64,000 bases of DNA from Candidatus Fraserbacteria bacterium. GTDB lineage: Bacteria; Bipolaricaulota; Bipolaricaulia; RBG-16-55-9; JAJCYT01. The notes beneath the pieces are model-generated. The model had not been told where the DNA came from. It worked only from the letters and a program-made list of their open reading frames with translations, and ran no database searches. The stretch lies in the NCBI GenBank assembly GCA_029262795.1, contig JAJCYT010000023.1, positions 25,955 to 89,954 of the forward strand, read 5' to 3'. A program made the translations under genes and the position numbers. This document shows, one piece after another, positions 1-9,800 of the stretch (position 1 is the first letter of the stretch; each line of letters opens with the position of its first letter).

Positions 1-2
1 TT

Positions 3-356
3 GTCAATGAGGTCATCGAAGGACTTCAAGAACACAACCGCAGCAACGAACCTTTTTATGATTTGGACATGTATGAAACCAGGCTAAGAACCTTTTTTGC
101 AAAACCTGACGAATTAACATTTGGACTGGAAAACGCCAACCAAGCGCGGGAGCGGTTTTCCCGGGCCATCAATGTGGTTCAGCAACGCTTTGCAGATCAA
201 ACCACAGTGGTGGTTGCACATGGTACAGTGATCACTTTGTATGTGTCTCAAATCATGGAGATTGATCTTTATGATTTCTGGAATCACTTAGAGATGCCCG
301 CCTTTGTCGTTATCTCAGAAGGAACGGTCACTGAAGTGGTGGCCTCCGTCATTTAA
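3..356 (+). CDS. Histidine phosphatase family protein, C-terminal part (5' end outside window)
   Basis: The reading frame is open from the left edge of the window, so only the last ~117 residues are seen. The segment VVVAHGTVITLY carries the second catalytic histidine typical of the phosphoglycerate mutase-like (histidine phosphatase) superfamily, followed by the usual helix and final strands. The RHG motif with the phospho-accepting histidine would lie upstream, outside the window. Substrate cannot be inferred. The stop is followed after 8 nt by the RidA-like gene with an AAGGAG ribosome site overlapping the stop, so the two are probably cotranscribed with nudC. Confidence 0.75.
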   Translation, partial: VNEVIEGLQEHNRSNEPFYDLDMYETRLRTFFAKPDELTFGLENANQARERFSRAINVVQQRFADQTTVVVAHGTVITLYVSQIMEIDLYDFWNHLEMPAFVVISEGTVTEVVASVI

Positions 357-364
357 GGAGATTT

Positions 365-751
365 ATGGCATTTCAACGTGTGTTCTCTGGTGCACCTTGG
401 GAAAAGAAAGCAGCGTATTGTCGAGCTATCCGCACAGACAATCTGGTTTTTGTGGCAGGCACCACCGGTGTCAATGAGCAAGGCGAAGTGGTTTCCCTGG
501 ATGGCTATGAACAAACCAAACGCTGCTTTGAAATCATTGAATCTGCGCTCAAAGAGGTCGGCGCGAATTTGTCCAATGTGGTCCGCACTCGAATGTTTGT
601 CACCGACATTTCACAATGGGAGTCTTACACCAAGGCACATCATGAATGTTTTTCAGAACATCCACCCACGGCCACCCTGCTTGAGGTGCAATCGTTAATA
701 CATCCTGATATGCTCATTGAAATTGAGGTTGATGCCGTTGTGGAGGAATGA
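365..751 (+). CDS. RidA/YjgF/YER057c family protein (enamine/imine deaminase-like)
   Basis: A 128-residue protein, the usual size for this trimeric cytosolic family, whose RidA members hydrolyse reactive enamine/imine intermediates such as 2-aminoacrylate to ketoacid and ammonia. Visible landmarks are AGTTGVNEQGEV near the N-terminus, VRTRMFVTDI with the conserved arginine that holds the substrate carboxylate, PPTATLLEV, and IEIEVDAVV with the conserved glutamate. The ATG has AAGGAG upstream. It sits between a histidine phosphatase and NudC on the same strand with very short spacers. Members of the family vary in substrate, so a true RidA role is likely but not proven. Confidence 0.85.
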   Translation: MAFQRVFSGAPWEKKAAYCRAIRTDNLVFVAGTTGVNEQGEVVSLDGYEQTKRCFEIIESALKEVGANLSNVVRTRMFVTDISQWESYTKAHHECFSEHPPTATLLEVQSLIHPDMLIEIEVDAVVEE

Positions 752-760
752 TTTCGGTTG

Positions 761-1606
761 ATGAACACGCATTCGATTTATGACAAATTCGTTTTAAAAC
801 ACACCCCACCTCCAAGCTCCAAAGCCGACGCCTACTGGTTTGCCTTTTCCAAAAATCGTCTATTGGTCATGGATAATGAAGACCACATCGACATTCCTAA
901 AGCAAATGCTTTAGAAACCGTTGGCATCCACCCTGTTCGCACTCAATATCTGGGCACTTATGAGGATGTTGATTGCTACTCCGCAGAACTTGAAAATGTC
1001 GATGCACCCGAAGGTTTTTCTTACATCGATTTAAGAAAAGTGTTTGAGGCCATTAACGAAGATATGTTCTTGCTGGCAGGTCGCGCCAAACAAATTATGG
1101 AGTGGGATCGTGATCATCAAATTTGCAGTCGATGCGGTACGCCCACCGAACACAACAGGTTTGATCGCTCTAAAAAATGCCCCAACTGTAAGCTCAGTCA
1201 ATTTCCAGTGCTGTCACCCGCCGTCATCATGGCCGTGCACAAAGGCAATGAAATTCTGCTGGCCCAGTCACGGCGCTTTGCCAGTAGCGGATGGTACAGT
1301 GTACTGGCCGGTTTTGTAGAGCCTGGCGAAACGCTTGAAGAAGCGGTGGCACGAGAGGTCATGGAAGAAGTCGGCTTGGAGGTCAAAAACATAACATATT
1401 TTAACAGCCAGCCCTGGCCGTTTCCCCACTCACTGATGATTGGCTTCACCGCCGAGTATGCAGGCGGCGAGATTGTGCTTCAGGATGAAGAAATTAGTGA
1501 AGCACAGTGGTTTACCCGCGACACCCTGCCAAAAGTGCCTGGAAAAATCAGCATTGCCAGAAAATTGATTGACCACTTCATCAATACCCATCAAGCGTCG
1601 AGTTAG
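761..1606 (+). CDS. nudC: NAD(H) pyrophosphatase, Nudix family
   Basis: 281 residues. After an N-terminal domain of about 110 residues comes a zinc ribbon with two CxxC pairs (CSRC and CPNC), then the Nudix box beginning GFVEPGETLEEAV and running through REVMEEVGLE, and finally SQPWPFPHS, the SQPWPFPxS signature specific to NudC/NPY1 proteins. This combination identifies an NADH pyrophosphatase/NAD-cap hydrolase that cleaves NAD(H) to NMN(H) and AMP. A TTG three bases upstream could also initiate; ATG 761 is preferred as the standard start. GGAGG overlaps the end of the RidA-like gene about 14 nt upstream, suggesting coupling. Confidence 0.93.
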   Translation: MNTHSIYDKFVLKHTPPPSSKADAYWFAFSKNRLLVMDNEDHIDIPKANALETVGIHPVRTQYLGTYEDVDCYSAELENVDAPEGFSYIDLRKVFEAINEDMFLLAGRAKQIMEWDRDHQICSRCGTPTEHNRFDRSKKCPNCKLSQFPVLSPAVIMAVHKGNEILLAQSRRFASSGWYSVLAGFVEPGETLEEAVAREVMEEVGLEVKNITYFNSQPWPFPHSLMIGFTAEYAGGEIVLQDEEISEAQWFTRDTLPKVPGKISIARKLIDHFINTHQASS

Positions 1607-1820
1607 CAAAACATTTTTTCAATCATATTGATTTAAGAGCTGTCATCAGGTTGGGACACTGATCAGGTGAATATCATTTCGCCTGATGGTCATGGGCTAT
1701 TTCATAATCATTGATATCGGTCATTTTGGGTTTGTCTGATACCTGATACATTCAAAACGTCGTACTTGTGGTTTAACGCGAGTCGAGAAAGGTGACTCAG
1801 GAATTGAACAAGGAGCATCT

Positions 1821-2213
1821 ATGTTTATCAGTTTATTGTTGGTCACGTTGTTGATTGCTATGGTGACGTCATTCATCATCGCTATTGCGTTTAATAGGCC
1901 TGTTATGATGATCTTAGAACAAATCGTCTCACAAAAGCTAAGTCAAGCATGGCTTCAATATTTACGATTTGCAATTGTGGTGGTTGGCATATCCAGTGGC
2001 GTCCGCGTTTGGGATTTAGAAAAATATATTACACCTGTTGATCAGACCAACGATATTGTGGTCCTAAACTCAGATCGTTGGATCCTTGAGATTTATCGTA
2101 CTGTCATCAGTACTTTGACTGGCATTGCTTGGTTATTGCTTGTGTTCTTTCTTGTCGGACTCTTGGCGTATGTCTTGACTCGTTTTGCCAAGTCACGAGA
2201 AATTTCGCAATAG
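1821..2213 (+). CDS. Small integral membrane protein, unknown function
   Basis: 130 residues, preceded by AAGGAG at normal spacing. Three hydrophobic segments are visible: residues ~3-25, ~45-62 and ~95-120, joined by a short polar stretch containing VWDLEKYITPVDQ. The C-terminus is basic (RFAKSREISQ) and probably cytoplasmic. No family motif is recognised. It is separated from nudC by about 215 bp and from the large secreted protein by about 180 bp, so it is likely its own transcription unit. Confidence 0.7.
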   Translation: MFISLLLVTLLIAMVTSFIIAIAFNRPVMMILEQIVSQKLSQAWLQYLRFAIVVVGISSGVRVWDLEKYITPVDQTNDIVVLNSDRWILEIYRTVISTLTGIAWLLLVFFLVGLLAYVLTRFAKSREISQ

Positions 2214-2273
2214 CATTGATGATCAACCTTGATCCTTTAACGAGGCGCATTCATTTTTCTTCTACTTGTCTCA

Positions 2274-2289
2274 TGTGATTTAAATCACA
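2274..2289. promoter_or_regulatory. CRP-like palindrome TGTGA-N6-TCACA
   Basis: A perfect 16-bp palindrome, TGTGATTTAAATCACA, matching the consensus of cAMP-CRP sites. It lies 12 bp upstream of a plausible -35 element for the 2392 gene, centred near -55 of the predicted start. A class III adenylate cyclase gene is present at 27442. No CRP gene is in the window, so the regulator is inferred only. Confidence 0.45.
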
Positions 2290-2301
2290 CCTTCAAATTC
2301 A

Positions 2302-2330
2302 TTGATCTGTTTCAATAAAAGTGCAATAAT
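2302..2330 (+). promoter_or_regulatory. Predicted sigma70-type promoter for the 2392 gene
   Basis: TTGATC (2302-2307) and AATAAT (2325-2330) separated by 17 bp. It lies just downstream of the CRP-like palindrome and about 60 bp before the GTG start. Confidence 0.4.
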
Positions 2331-2391
2331 GAAATCAACTGAATAGTTGAACGTACCCAGTAAAAAAGCTTCACAATGAGGTTGGCACATT

Positions 2392-5286
2392 GTGAGAGGT
2401 TGGCATTTTTTATTTGTTTTTCTGATCGTCATTCCGTTTCAAAGCGCCTTTGGTCAGGCGGATGTGCAATTGGCATCGGCCGCAATGAGCGCCATACCTG
2501 GGGATGTTGTAACGCTTAGTTTTGAAATCAGAAACCTTTCTGCCAGCAGTGACACCTTTTCATTTTCCGTAGATACCTCCCAAGGGCTTAGCATTTTAGC
2601 ACCTCCAACGCCGCTCAATTTAGCTTCTGGAAGCAGTGAAACCGTCTTTTTAGTGGTGTTTGTCGGCAACAGTGCCCCGGCAGGCGAAGGATCTGTCACA
2701 TTGAATGTCACTTCTGCCAACAATGGCACCACCACCCAAGCCACAGCCCCAGTCATGATTAATTCGCAATCTTCATTTCAAGTCAGCCCCGCACCTGGGA
2801 TTACGGTAGAGCGTGGCGAAACGACCGTTCTCACTTTTCAGGTGACCAACACAGGCAATGTGATTGAAAATTTAAACCTTCTGGTTGAAGCTTCCGACGT
2901 GCTGTCTGCCACGCTGCTTCAAACCACATTGATGTTATTGCCAGGCGAGACGGGCCCGGTCGAGGTGGAAATTTCCATTTCCTCGAATGCCAACCCGGGC
3001 CCATTCCGCATTACCCTGGTGGTCACATCCACAACCAACAATCAACTCATGGCCAGCGCCAACACGGTTATTTCCGTGCTGCCACCTTTCCCTGCCGAAA
3101 TCAGCAGCAACCTGTTTGCTGAACTGCCTGCCAGTATCGGCGTCAATACATCCCAGGAAGAAGACTTGGATTTTCCAGTGCTATCCTGGAACCTGAGTGC
3201 CAGTGGCGATCTCACCCCATTTGGGATTGTCGAGCTGAACATATCGGATTTGCTGGGACAACAGGGGATTGAAACGTTCCAGCTCTCGGTCGAGCGCAAC
3301 AACTTTGTGGTGTTTATTGGGGATGTATTGAGTACCGCCACCACGTTAATTTCAACAGACGGGCGGGGCATCACCTTTGCCACATTGGACCCCACCACTG
3401 GGGTACAAAACTTTTTGCTGGGCACCACGGTTCAAAACAACAATAATTTTCCACAACGATCCATTTTGGAAATTGGCCTGTCGCCCTGTTTGCTGTCCGC
3501 AGGATTTGGTCACAATTTGGAAAACGGCAACAACATTGGCAGCATCAAAGGCGAATGTTCAATGGGCAACAATCTAATCACCTTTGCTGAAGGCGCACAG
3601 AGCTTGGGCACAATTGGTGGGCTTTCCGGCACGGCGGCGCGTTTCAATGCCTTCTTGGATTTTAACGAATTACAGGCCAGCACAGATTGGACTCAGGCCG
3701 GCCTCAACTTCCCAGGCAATAGCAGCGACCGCAAGGAATTTACGTTTTCGATTGAGTCCAATTTCGACCTGTTCGATTTCAGCCTGTTGTTCCGTAATGC
3801 CAACAACAACGTCAGTGGGCAGGCGCCGGAAACACGATTTGAAAAAACAGTCAATAGCGTGATGCAATTTACCCCCGACCCACAGCTTCCGGCCCTTACA
3901 TTTTCAACCTTCATCTTTAATGAACAAACACGCTCAGCCACAATGATTGCAGAAACCAGAAACATTTTGACCCAAACCGTCAACGTGCGGCAAACCGTTG
4001 GCAGCACGGTTTTTTCGGGGTTTGGTTCATTGAGCTTGGATCATGATTTTTTATCGAATCAGAACCTGCAAACGCTTCAATTTGGCACCAATGCCACGCT
4101 TGATTTATCAGGCATGGTGGCCATTTTGGGATTGGATTACAGTCATGTCGCCGATTTGGACAACAACAACGCATTGATTGATCAGACCACTCAAATTTCA
4201 GCCAACCTGTTCCACCCAAACTTTGGTGCCAGCCTCAATCTGACACGCACCGAAGACGATACCCAACTGTTTTCCAATCTGGATTTTCAGTTTGGTGACC
4301 TCAGCTTCAATACTGGCTACGAACACACATTTGGCACAATCACTTCACCGGTTCAATTTAACATTGGGTTTGAGTTGGAGTTTGATTTGCCATTGCCCTT
4401 CCTGGTCACAAAGGGTCAGGTTCAGGGCGTCGTCTTCATCGACGACAACGGCAATGGACGCCAGGATGAAAACGAAGAAGGCGTTGACAGTTTGATCCTT
4501 CGACTCGCCAACGAACGGGTGCGATCCAACACCAGCCTCAAGGGCTTTTATCGATTCCCGCCATTGACTGCGGGCAGTTACTCATTGGATATTGAAAATC
4601 TGCCTTTGACCCTGGCCAGTGCCACACCACTGCCTATGCCTATCAGTTTGGTTGCAGGTCAGTTGGTGAAATTTGACATTCCATTGGTGCGCGTGGGCGG
4701 CATCACCGGCACCGTGTTTGACGATGGCAATGAAAATGAAGTGTTTGACCCTGAAGAGGTCGGTATCCCTGCGGTGCGTGTGCGTGCGTTTGGACCCAAC
4801 AACCTCACCCTGGAAACACGAACCAATGACAACGGGGTGTATCAATTCGGCAATTTATTGCCTGGCACTTACATCGTCCAGGTGGATGCCATTACGCTGC
4901 CCGAAGATTTTGAGTTTACCGGCGACAGCGCCCAAACCATCGACCTTCAAATGGAACAAGTGGTCACGATCGACTTCGGGGCCACTGAACGCGAAAAAAC
5001 AATTGTGTTTACCTTTGGTGATCCGATTGCAGACTTTACGTTTGCACCCTCTGAACCGGTGGTTGGACAAACAGTGATGTTTGACGCTTCTTTGTCCAGC
5101 GACATTGATGGCACTATCAAACGATATCAGTGGGACTTTAATGATGACGGTATCTTCGATGCTGAAGGCCTGATGACCACCCATGTGTTCACCCAAGCAG
5201 GCCGTGCCCGTGTGACACTATTGATCACCGACAACGGCGATAACACCAATGCCATCACCAAAATAATTACTGTGTCTGATGGATAG
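2392..5286 (+). CDS. Secreted multidomain surface protein: Ig-like, beta-rich, two SdrD B-like and one PKD domain
   Basis: 964 residues with GTG start and a GAGG ribosome site. Residues 1-22 are a signal peptide ending in SAFGQ. Residues ~23-125 and ~130-230 are two Ig-like domains of the COG1470/NEW3 type. Residues ~245-670 are beta-rich with alternating polar/hydrophobic strands and many Asn/Asp turns, resembling an outer-membrane barrel or usher-like segment. Two SdrD B-like domains follow (~673-765 and ~768-868), each opening with G-V/T-V-F-x-D-x-N/G-x-x; the first has DDNGNGRQDENEEG, a calcium-binding-type loop. A PKD domain (~876-964) ends the protein with YQWDFNDDG. I infer envelope or outer-membrane localisation; adhesion or export is speculative. 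It stands alone, possibly under CRP-like control. Confidence 0.75.
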   Translation: MRGWHFLFVFLIVIPFQSAFGQADVQLASAAMSAIPGDVVTLSFEIRNLSASSDTFSFSVDTSQGLSILAPPTPLNLASGSSETVFLVVFVGNSAPAGEGSVTLNVTSANNGTTTQATAPVMINSQSSFQVSPAPGITVERGETTVLTFQVTNTGNVIENLNLLVEASDVLSATLLQTTLMLLPGETGPVEVEISISSNANPGPFRITLVVTSTTNNQLMASANTVISVLPPFPAEISSNLFAELPASIGVNTSQEEDLDFPVLSWNLSASGDLTPFGIVELNISDLLGQQGIETFQLSVERNNFVVFIGDVLSTATTLISTDGRGITFATLDPTTGVQNFLLGTTVQNNNNFPQRSILEIGLSPCLLSAGFGHNLENGNNIGSIKGECSMGNNLITFAEGAQSLGTIGGLSGTAARFNAFLDFNELQASTDWTQAGLNFPGNSSDRKEFTFSIESNFDLFDFSLLFRNANNNVSGQAPETRFEKTVNSVMQFTPDPQLPALTFSTFIFNEQTRSATMIAETRNILTQTVNVRQTVGSTVFSGFGSLSLDHDFLSNQNLQTLQFGTNATLDLSGMVAILGLDYSHVADLDNNNALIDQTTQISANLFHPNFGASLNLTRTEDDTQLFSNLDFQFGDLSFNTGYEHTFGTITSPVQFNIGFELEFDLPLPFLVTKGQVQGVVFIDDNGNGRQDENEEGVDSLILRLANERVRSNTSLKGFYRFPPLTAGSYSLDIENLPLTLASATPLPMPISLVAGQLVKFDIPLVRVGGITGTVFDDGNENEVFDPEEVGIPAVRVRAFGPNNLTLETRTNDNGVYQFGNLLPGTYIVQVDAITLPEDFEFTGDSAQTIDLQMEQVVTIDFGATEREKTIVFTFGDPIADFTFAPSEPVVGQTVMFDASLSSDIDGTIKRYQWDFNDDGIFDAEGLMTTHVFTQAGRARVTLLITDNGDNTNAITKIITVSDG

Positions 5287-5514
5287 TTTTGGGTTGAGTG
5301 ACCATCTTTGACTTTGACGAACCATGTGACTGGGTTTAGGTTTTTGGCGATTCTGAATGATTCTATTTCAAGGTTAAGTCAATGGCTAAAGACGTGAGCT
5401 TCGACCTGTTTTCACTCTCAAATTTTGAGGTATTGGATTGGATTTCCCCCGTATCCCTTCTGGAGGGAGGGAGCTTTTTCATCACACCATTTTTTAAAAA
5501 ATAAAAAATACCCT

Positions 5515-5600
5515 TTCTCAGTCTTAATCGTAGCCCCCTTCCTTATCGGGAAGGGCTCCCTTCTTGAAAGGGGGTTGGGGATTAGGGGTTGGGGATTAGG
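5515..5600 (+). repeat. Dispersed intergenic palindromic repeat, long-loop variant
   Basis: Carries the family hallmark CAGTCTTAATCGTAGCCCCCTT, an enlarged inner stem around TTCC...GGAA, then AAAGGGGGTTGGGGATTAG. The last GGGTTGGGGATTAG unit is tandemly duplicated. Related copies are near 11.7, 18.3, 33.2, 51.3, 54.4 and 63.8 kb. It lies between convergent genes; a partial C/G-rich stretch at 5448-5475 may be a decayed copy. Confidence 0.7.
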
Positions 5601-5605
5601 GCTTG

Positions 5606-5640
5606 GGGACCACTGCTGAAGAGCAGTGGTCCCGTTTTGC
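5606..5640 (+). terminator. Intrinsic terminator between convergent genes
   Basis: Perfect 12-bp stem GGGACCACTGCT / AGCAGTGGTCCC with a GAAG loop, followed by GTTTTGC on the plus strand. It lies ~320 bp beyond the 2392 gene; the 5287-5796 gap otherwise holds only the dispersed repeat. Confidence 0.6.
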
Positions 5641-5787
5641 TTGAGCATCATAGGAAGAGGTGTTTCAGAGGTGCAAGTTCTAGCTAAGTCCTCGACCTTT
5701 GACTTTTTTTCATTTTTCACATTAAAGATTGTTTCAATGTTCTGGCAGCAAATGGGGTTCAACTGCGAGGTATTCGCTGCCACTTAA

Positions 5788-5819
5788 GCCGCTGTTTTAG
5801 AAGTTGACAAAACAGCGGC
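5788..5819 (-). terminator. Hairpin overlapping the stop codon of the metallopeptidase gene
   Basis: Perfect 11-bp inverted repeat GCCGCTGTTTT / AAAACAGCGGC whose loop contains the TAA stop of the minus-strand gene at 5797. It lacks a clear U-tract on the minus strand, so it may stabilise the 3' end or act as a weak terminator. Confidence 0.45.
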
Positions 5820-6525
5820 GAAGGCCTTGGTTCAGACCAGCGTCAAACGCACTGGAACGCTCATTAGAAGAACCATGCGCACCAGGCGCATACCATGGGG
5901 TTTTACCACGATCCCCGATCAGACCAAACAGAGTGACCCCATCATTGATGTCCTGTTTGTCCCAGAGGATCGAACCTCGTGCTGTTTGGGCGTAAGCGCC
6001 TGCCATGCAGTCTGCCTGCAATTCATTCAGAATGGTGATGCGACTGAATCCCAGATGGGCTTGAATCGCATGGCCCCATTCGTGGGCAATCACAGCCACA
6101 GCAGCAAAATTTCCAACTCGTTCCTGAATACGGGTCAGGAAATTGATGTCGTAATGAATGCTGTGTGAGCTTCCACAGTAAAAGGCATTATTGGGACGTG
6201 TCGGACCGCATGCAGTCTGTATTTCAGAATCATAGCCTGTCACTTCGGTAGGTTCAAAATAACGCAGTTCCAGTTTTTCGAACTCAGCACGCCAGAATTG
6301 ATCGAGATCACGAACTGCCAGTTTAATCAGGGTTTTGAGATCCAACTGCACTTCATCCAACGCTTCATCCAAGTTGACCTCTGGAGCGATGGGGCGATCT
6401 ATATCTGGCGCACCGTCATCGATGCCTTGTGCCATGCCACTGACAAAGAAGGTGAGTATAAAAGCAAACAGCAGTGCAAATTTCAGACCGAAAGAGTGCG
6501 CGAGTTTTGTTTGACGATTGATCAT
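5797..6525 (-). CDS. Putative secreted neutral zinc metallopeptidase (YpfJ-like)
   Basis: About 242 residues with an N-terminal signal peptide or anchor ending near VSGMAQG. The zincin motif AVIAHEWGHAIQAHL supplies two zinc ligands and the catalytic Glu, and ELQADCMAGAYAQ supplies the downstream Glu/Asp region typical of the YpfJ/PF04228 family. An upstream CGP...FYCGSSHSIHYD segment also fits that family. ATG 6525 is chosen because AGGAGG lies 7 nt upstream; a TTG two codons earlier would be too close to it. It is divergent from the beta-helix gene at 6888. It acts outside the cytoplasm; the substrate is unknown. Confidence 0.82.
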   Translation of the reverse strand: MINRQTKLAHSFGLKFALLFAFILTFFVSGMAQGIDDGAPDIDRPIAPEVNLDEALDEVQLDLKTLIKLAVRDLDQFWRAEFEKLELRYFEPTEVTGYDSEIQTACGPTRPNNAFYCGSSHSIHYDINFLTRIQERVGNFAAVAVIAHEWGHAIQAHLGFSRITILNELQADCMAGAYAQTARGSILWDKQDINDGVTLFGLIGDRGKTPWYAPGAHGSSNERSSAFDAGLNQGLRRCFVNF

Positions 6526-6887
6526 ATTCAATCCTCCTGATTGGGGGTTTGTCGCCTTACCTTAAATGACCTGAGTTTACGAAGGACCGGTCCTTAGAAA
6601 ACTTTACTTATGGAGGTGATTTGGACGACCCTTTGAGGCTAAATCAGCTTTGGGTCAAATCCAATAGTTGTGTGGTCAAAATGCTGGTGAAAAGTGATTC
6701 CATCAAGGTCGTCACCGCATGCCTTCCCGGTTCAATGGACAAATGTATTTGCCACCATAAAGCGCTTTGGGTACACTATTTCCTTAGGATCATGGAACAA
6801 AAGAGAGGGGCTTTTCATGGGCAAAAATCTCGACCATCTGCATCTCACTTTTGTTCAAACCAGATTGAAAGTTTTGAAGGATTACTT
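6526..6887 (+). other. Divergent intergenic region with an upstream strong ribosome site and in-frame TTG
   Basis: GGAGGTGAT at 6612-6620 precedes a TTG at 6621 that is in frame with the beta-helix gene. Starting there would add 89 residues with no recognisable domain before the signal peptide. I therefore treat 6621-6887 as leader sequence or a non-conserved extension. Confidence 0.4.
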
Positions 6888-9800
6888 TTGAAAAGATTCA
6901 TTTTTTCTACGTGGATGGCAGTAGCAGTTATTGGTTTTTGTTTATTAATTTTGAATCAAGTAACTGAAGCCCGAGAAATCCGTATTTTACCTGTCGCAAA
7001 TGGCATCTCTCCCTTGTGTGTTGGCGCCAACGACAGTGCCTGCGATTTGGTGCGCGGCGCTGCTGGATTTCCTTTATTGACCGGACCGGATGCAGGCGTT
7101 ACGCCTCAACCAGGAGACACATTGGTTTTGGCCCCTGGCATCTATTTTTTACAAGTAAAAGCAGGTGGTCCTGGACCGGCATCTGATGGCACAGGTCCAT
7201 TGGTCATTCCTGGCACCATCGGCGCAGGTGCTTGTGCGGGTGCGGTCAATTGTTTTGGCAGTGTGATGCAGGGGTTGGAAATCCGTTCACGTGATGGTGC
7301 CAATGTCACTGTGATTGATGCAACCGCTTTGGCGGGTGGCCTTGCGCCAGCCGTGATCATTGGGGCCAACAATGTAAGCTTTGGTGGAGACAGTGCAGGC
7401 CATGGCCTCACCGTACAAAACTCCCCACGAACAGGCATTCATATTGGCACCCCTGTTGCCGCACTAAACCCTTATGGCATTGATTTGTCTCCAGGCACTC
7501 AGGGCAGAGAAGACATTACGATCCAAAATAATTTTATCCAGAACAACGATCCCCTTTTGGTTTTGGCAATCAGCTCTGGAGTTCATGTCGATTACTTTCC
7601 ACCTTCGGTTGCAAAGTCTGTTGAGAATTTACGCATTCATAACAACATCATGCGGGACAACGGCTTGGGTATTTTAATTGGCCGCCCCTTTGGTTTTCCG
7701 CTTGGACCTGGATTTGGTGTAACCAATTTAGGCGGCAATTCAGAAGATGAGGGTGTCTTTATTACCAACAACACCATTGATGATAATTTTTCTCATGGTA
7801 TTAACTTCAGCAATGTCGGCACACAGGAACAAATTGTCGTGCAGAACAACTATATTGTTCGCAATGGCGACGATGGCATCAGTTGGACCGCAGTGGTGAC
7901 AAACATCGAAAACATTTTGATCAAAGGCAACATGATCCGTGAAAATGGACATGGATTTGTGCTGACCCCACCCTTTTTAATTGGCTGTGTGCCTGTTTGT
8001 GGTGGGATTTCCTTTGGCAACAGCGGTCAAATTGAAGATGTTAAAATTGTGGACAACCGCGACCCTGACTTTGAAGAAGGCATTACGGGCAATGCCGGCC
8101 CAGGCATTGCATTTATCAGTGTTGCTGCTTTTCCTCAACTTTTCTTTCCAGGCGCTACAGGCGTTCAGGATATTGATGGACTTGTCATTTCCAATAACGT
8201 CATCAATGCCAACGGCAATCCTGCCGCAGTGGCGTTCCCCGCAGCAGGGCTGGATCGCTTTGTACCTCGCGTGCCCTTTGACGGCATCACCTTTCTAAAC
8301 AACGGCGATGTTGAAAACCTGTTGATGTATGGCAACAACGTGCGCCTCAATGCGGGGTCTGGTGTCACCTTTGGTTTGCCTGGCAATGGTGCTGGCCTGC
8401 CTGGCGCAACTTATGCGGGTTTTGCTTTGCCTGGCGATTTTGACAACAACGTGATTGAACACAACGAATTTTTAAACAATGGCACCGGCGGGACCGTTCC
8501 GGGTGGTCCATTTTTCCCGCATGGTGACGGGTTTGCTGTTTTCTCTCAAAACGATATCAACGACAATTTATTTGATGGCAACATGTCAATAGAAAATTAC
8601 AACCACGGCATGTTCCTAAGCAGCACAGGCAATGACATTACCAGTATTAGATTTTTGAGCAATTATTTAAACAAAAATGGTTTGGGCAATAGAGGCGCAT
8701 TGGCAGGGTTTCCACCATCAGATGGATTGGAACTCAGCACCTTTGGTGATATCAGTGATGTCATTTGGGATGGTGGGCAGGCCAGTGACAATGGTGGCTC
8801 AGGCATTCACTTTGACGCCAACAACAACACGTTATCCAATGGCGCATATGGATTTGGCGGCGGCGTGCCGCCAGCCAATGCGGCCAATGTGCGAATTACC
8901 CTGGCCGACATTGACAATATTTTAATTCAAAATGCCATGTTCTTAAGAAATGGTGCCAGCGCACCCACCGGCTCAGGCAATGGCATTTTGGGCATCTCCG
9001 ATAAACTCAGCGGCTGGCAGACTTTTAATATTGAAGCCAACCGCAATGATGACCACGGCCAACTGTTGACCACCACCGATGATATGAATGATATTCAAGT
9101 GAGCGATTCGCAGTTCAACAGAAATGACCGCAATCGTGACAGTGTGGGATCGGGCTTATTCTTTGACACCACTGAAGACATGAACAACATCAGCGTGAGC
9201 AACGTTATTGCCAACGAAAATCACACAGGCATTCGCTTTGATGTGAAGGGCGAAAATGGCAGAAGCCTCAGCGTAAAAGATTCTGTTGCCAACAGTAATA
9301 ACGAAAGCGGCATTTTTGCCGATGGTTCAGACGATCTTTCGGATGTTCTGCTGATCAACAATGTATTGAAATACAACAACACTGGTATCACCTTGAGATC
9401 TACAGATCACGGCGACCGGCTTTTGATTGACGGCAACAAAATTGTGGGTGAAAACGGCTCAGGCATTGGCATTCAACTTCAGGCCATTGGTGTGGCAGTG
9501 TTGAATAATTCCATCCGCGACAACGGCGTGGGCATCGCTGCCCATCGGGCTCAAGACAGCACGATCAACTGCAATAATATTTCTCACAACGAAGATTTTG
9601 GCGTGGATGCTCAAGGTCTCAAGCCTGGCGAAAAGCTGGATGTCACCGGCAATTGGTGGGGCGAAGCCTCTGGTCCGGATGCAGCCACCAATGTCAACGG
9701 CCTGGGCGATCGCGTCACGGCAAAAGTGGATTTTGAACCTTGGCAAAGTGAACCTTGTGTGGAAACGGATGTTAATTTTCAAATCACCCAGTTTGAAGTT

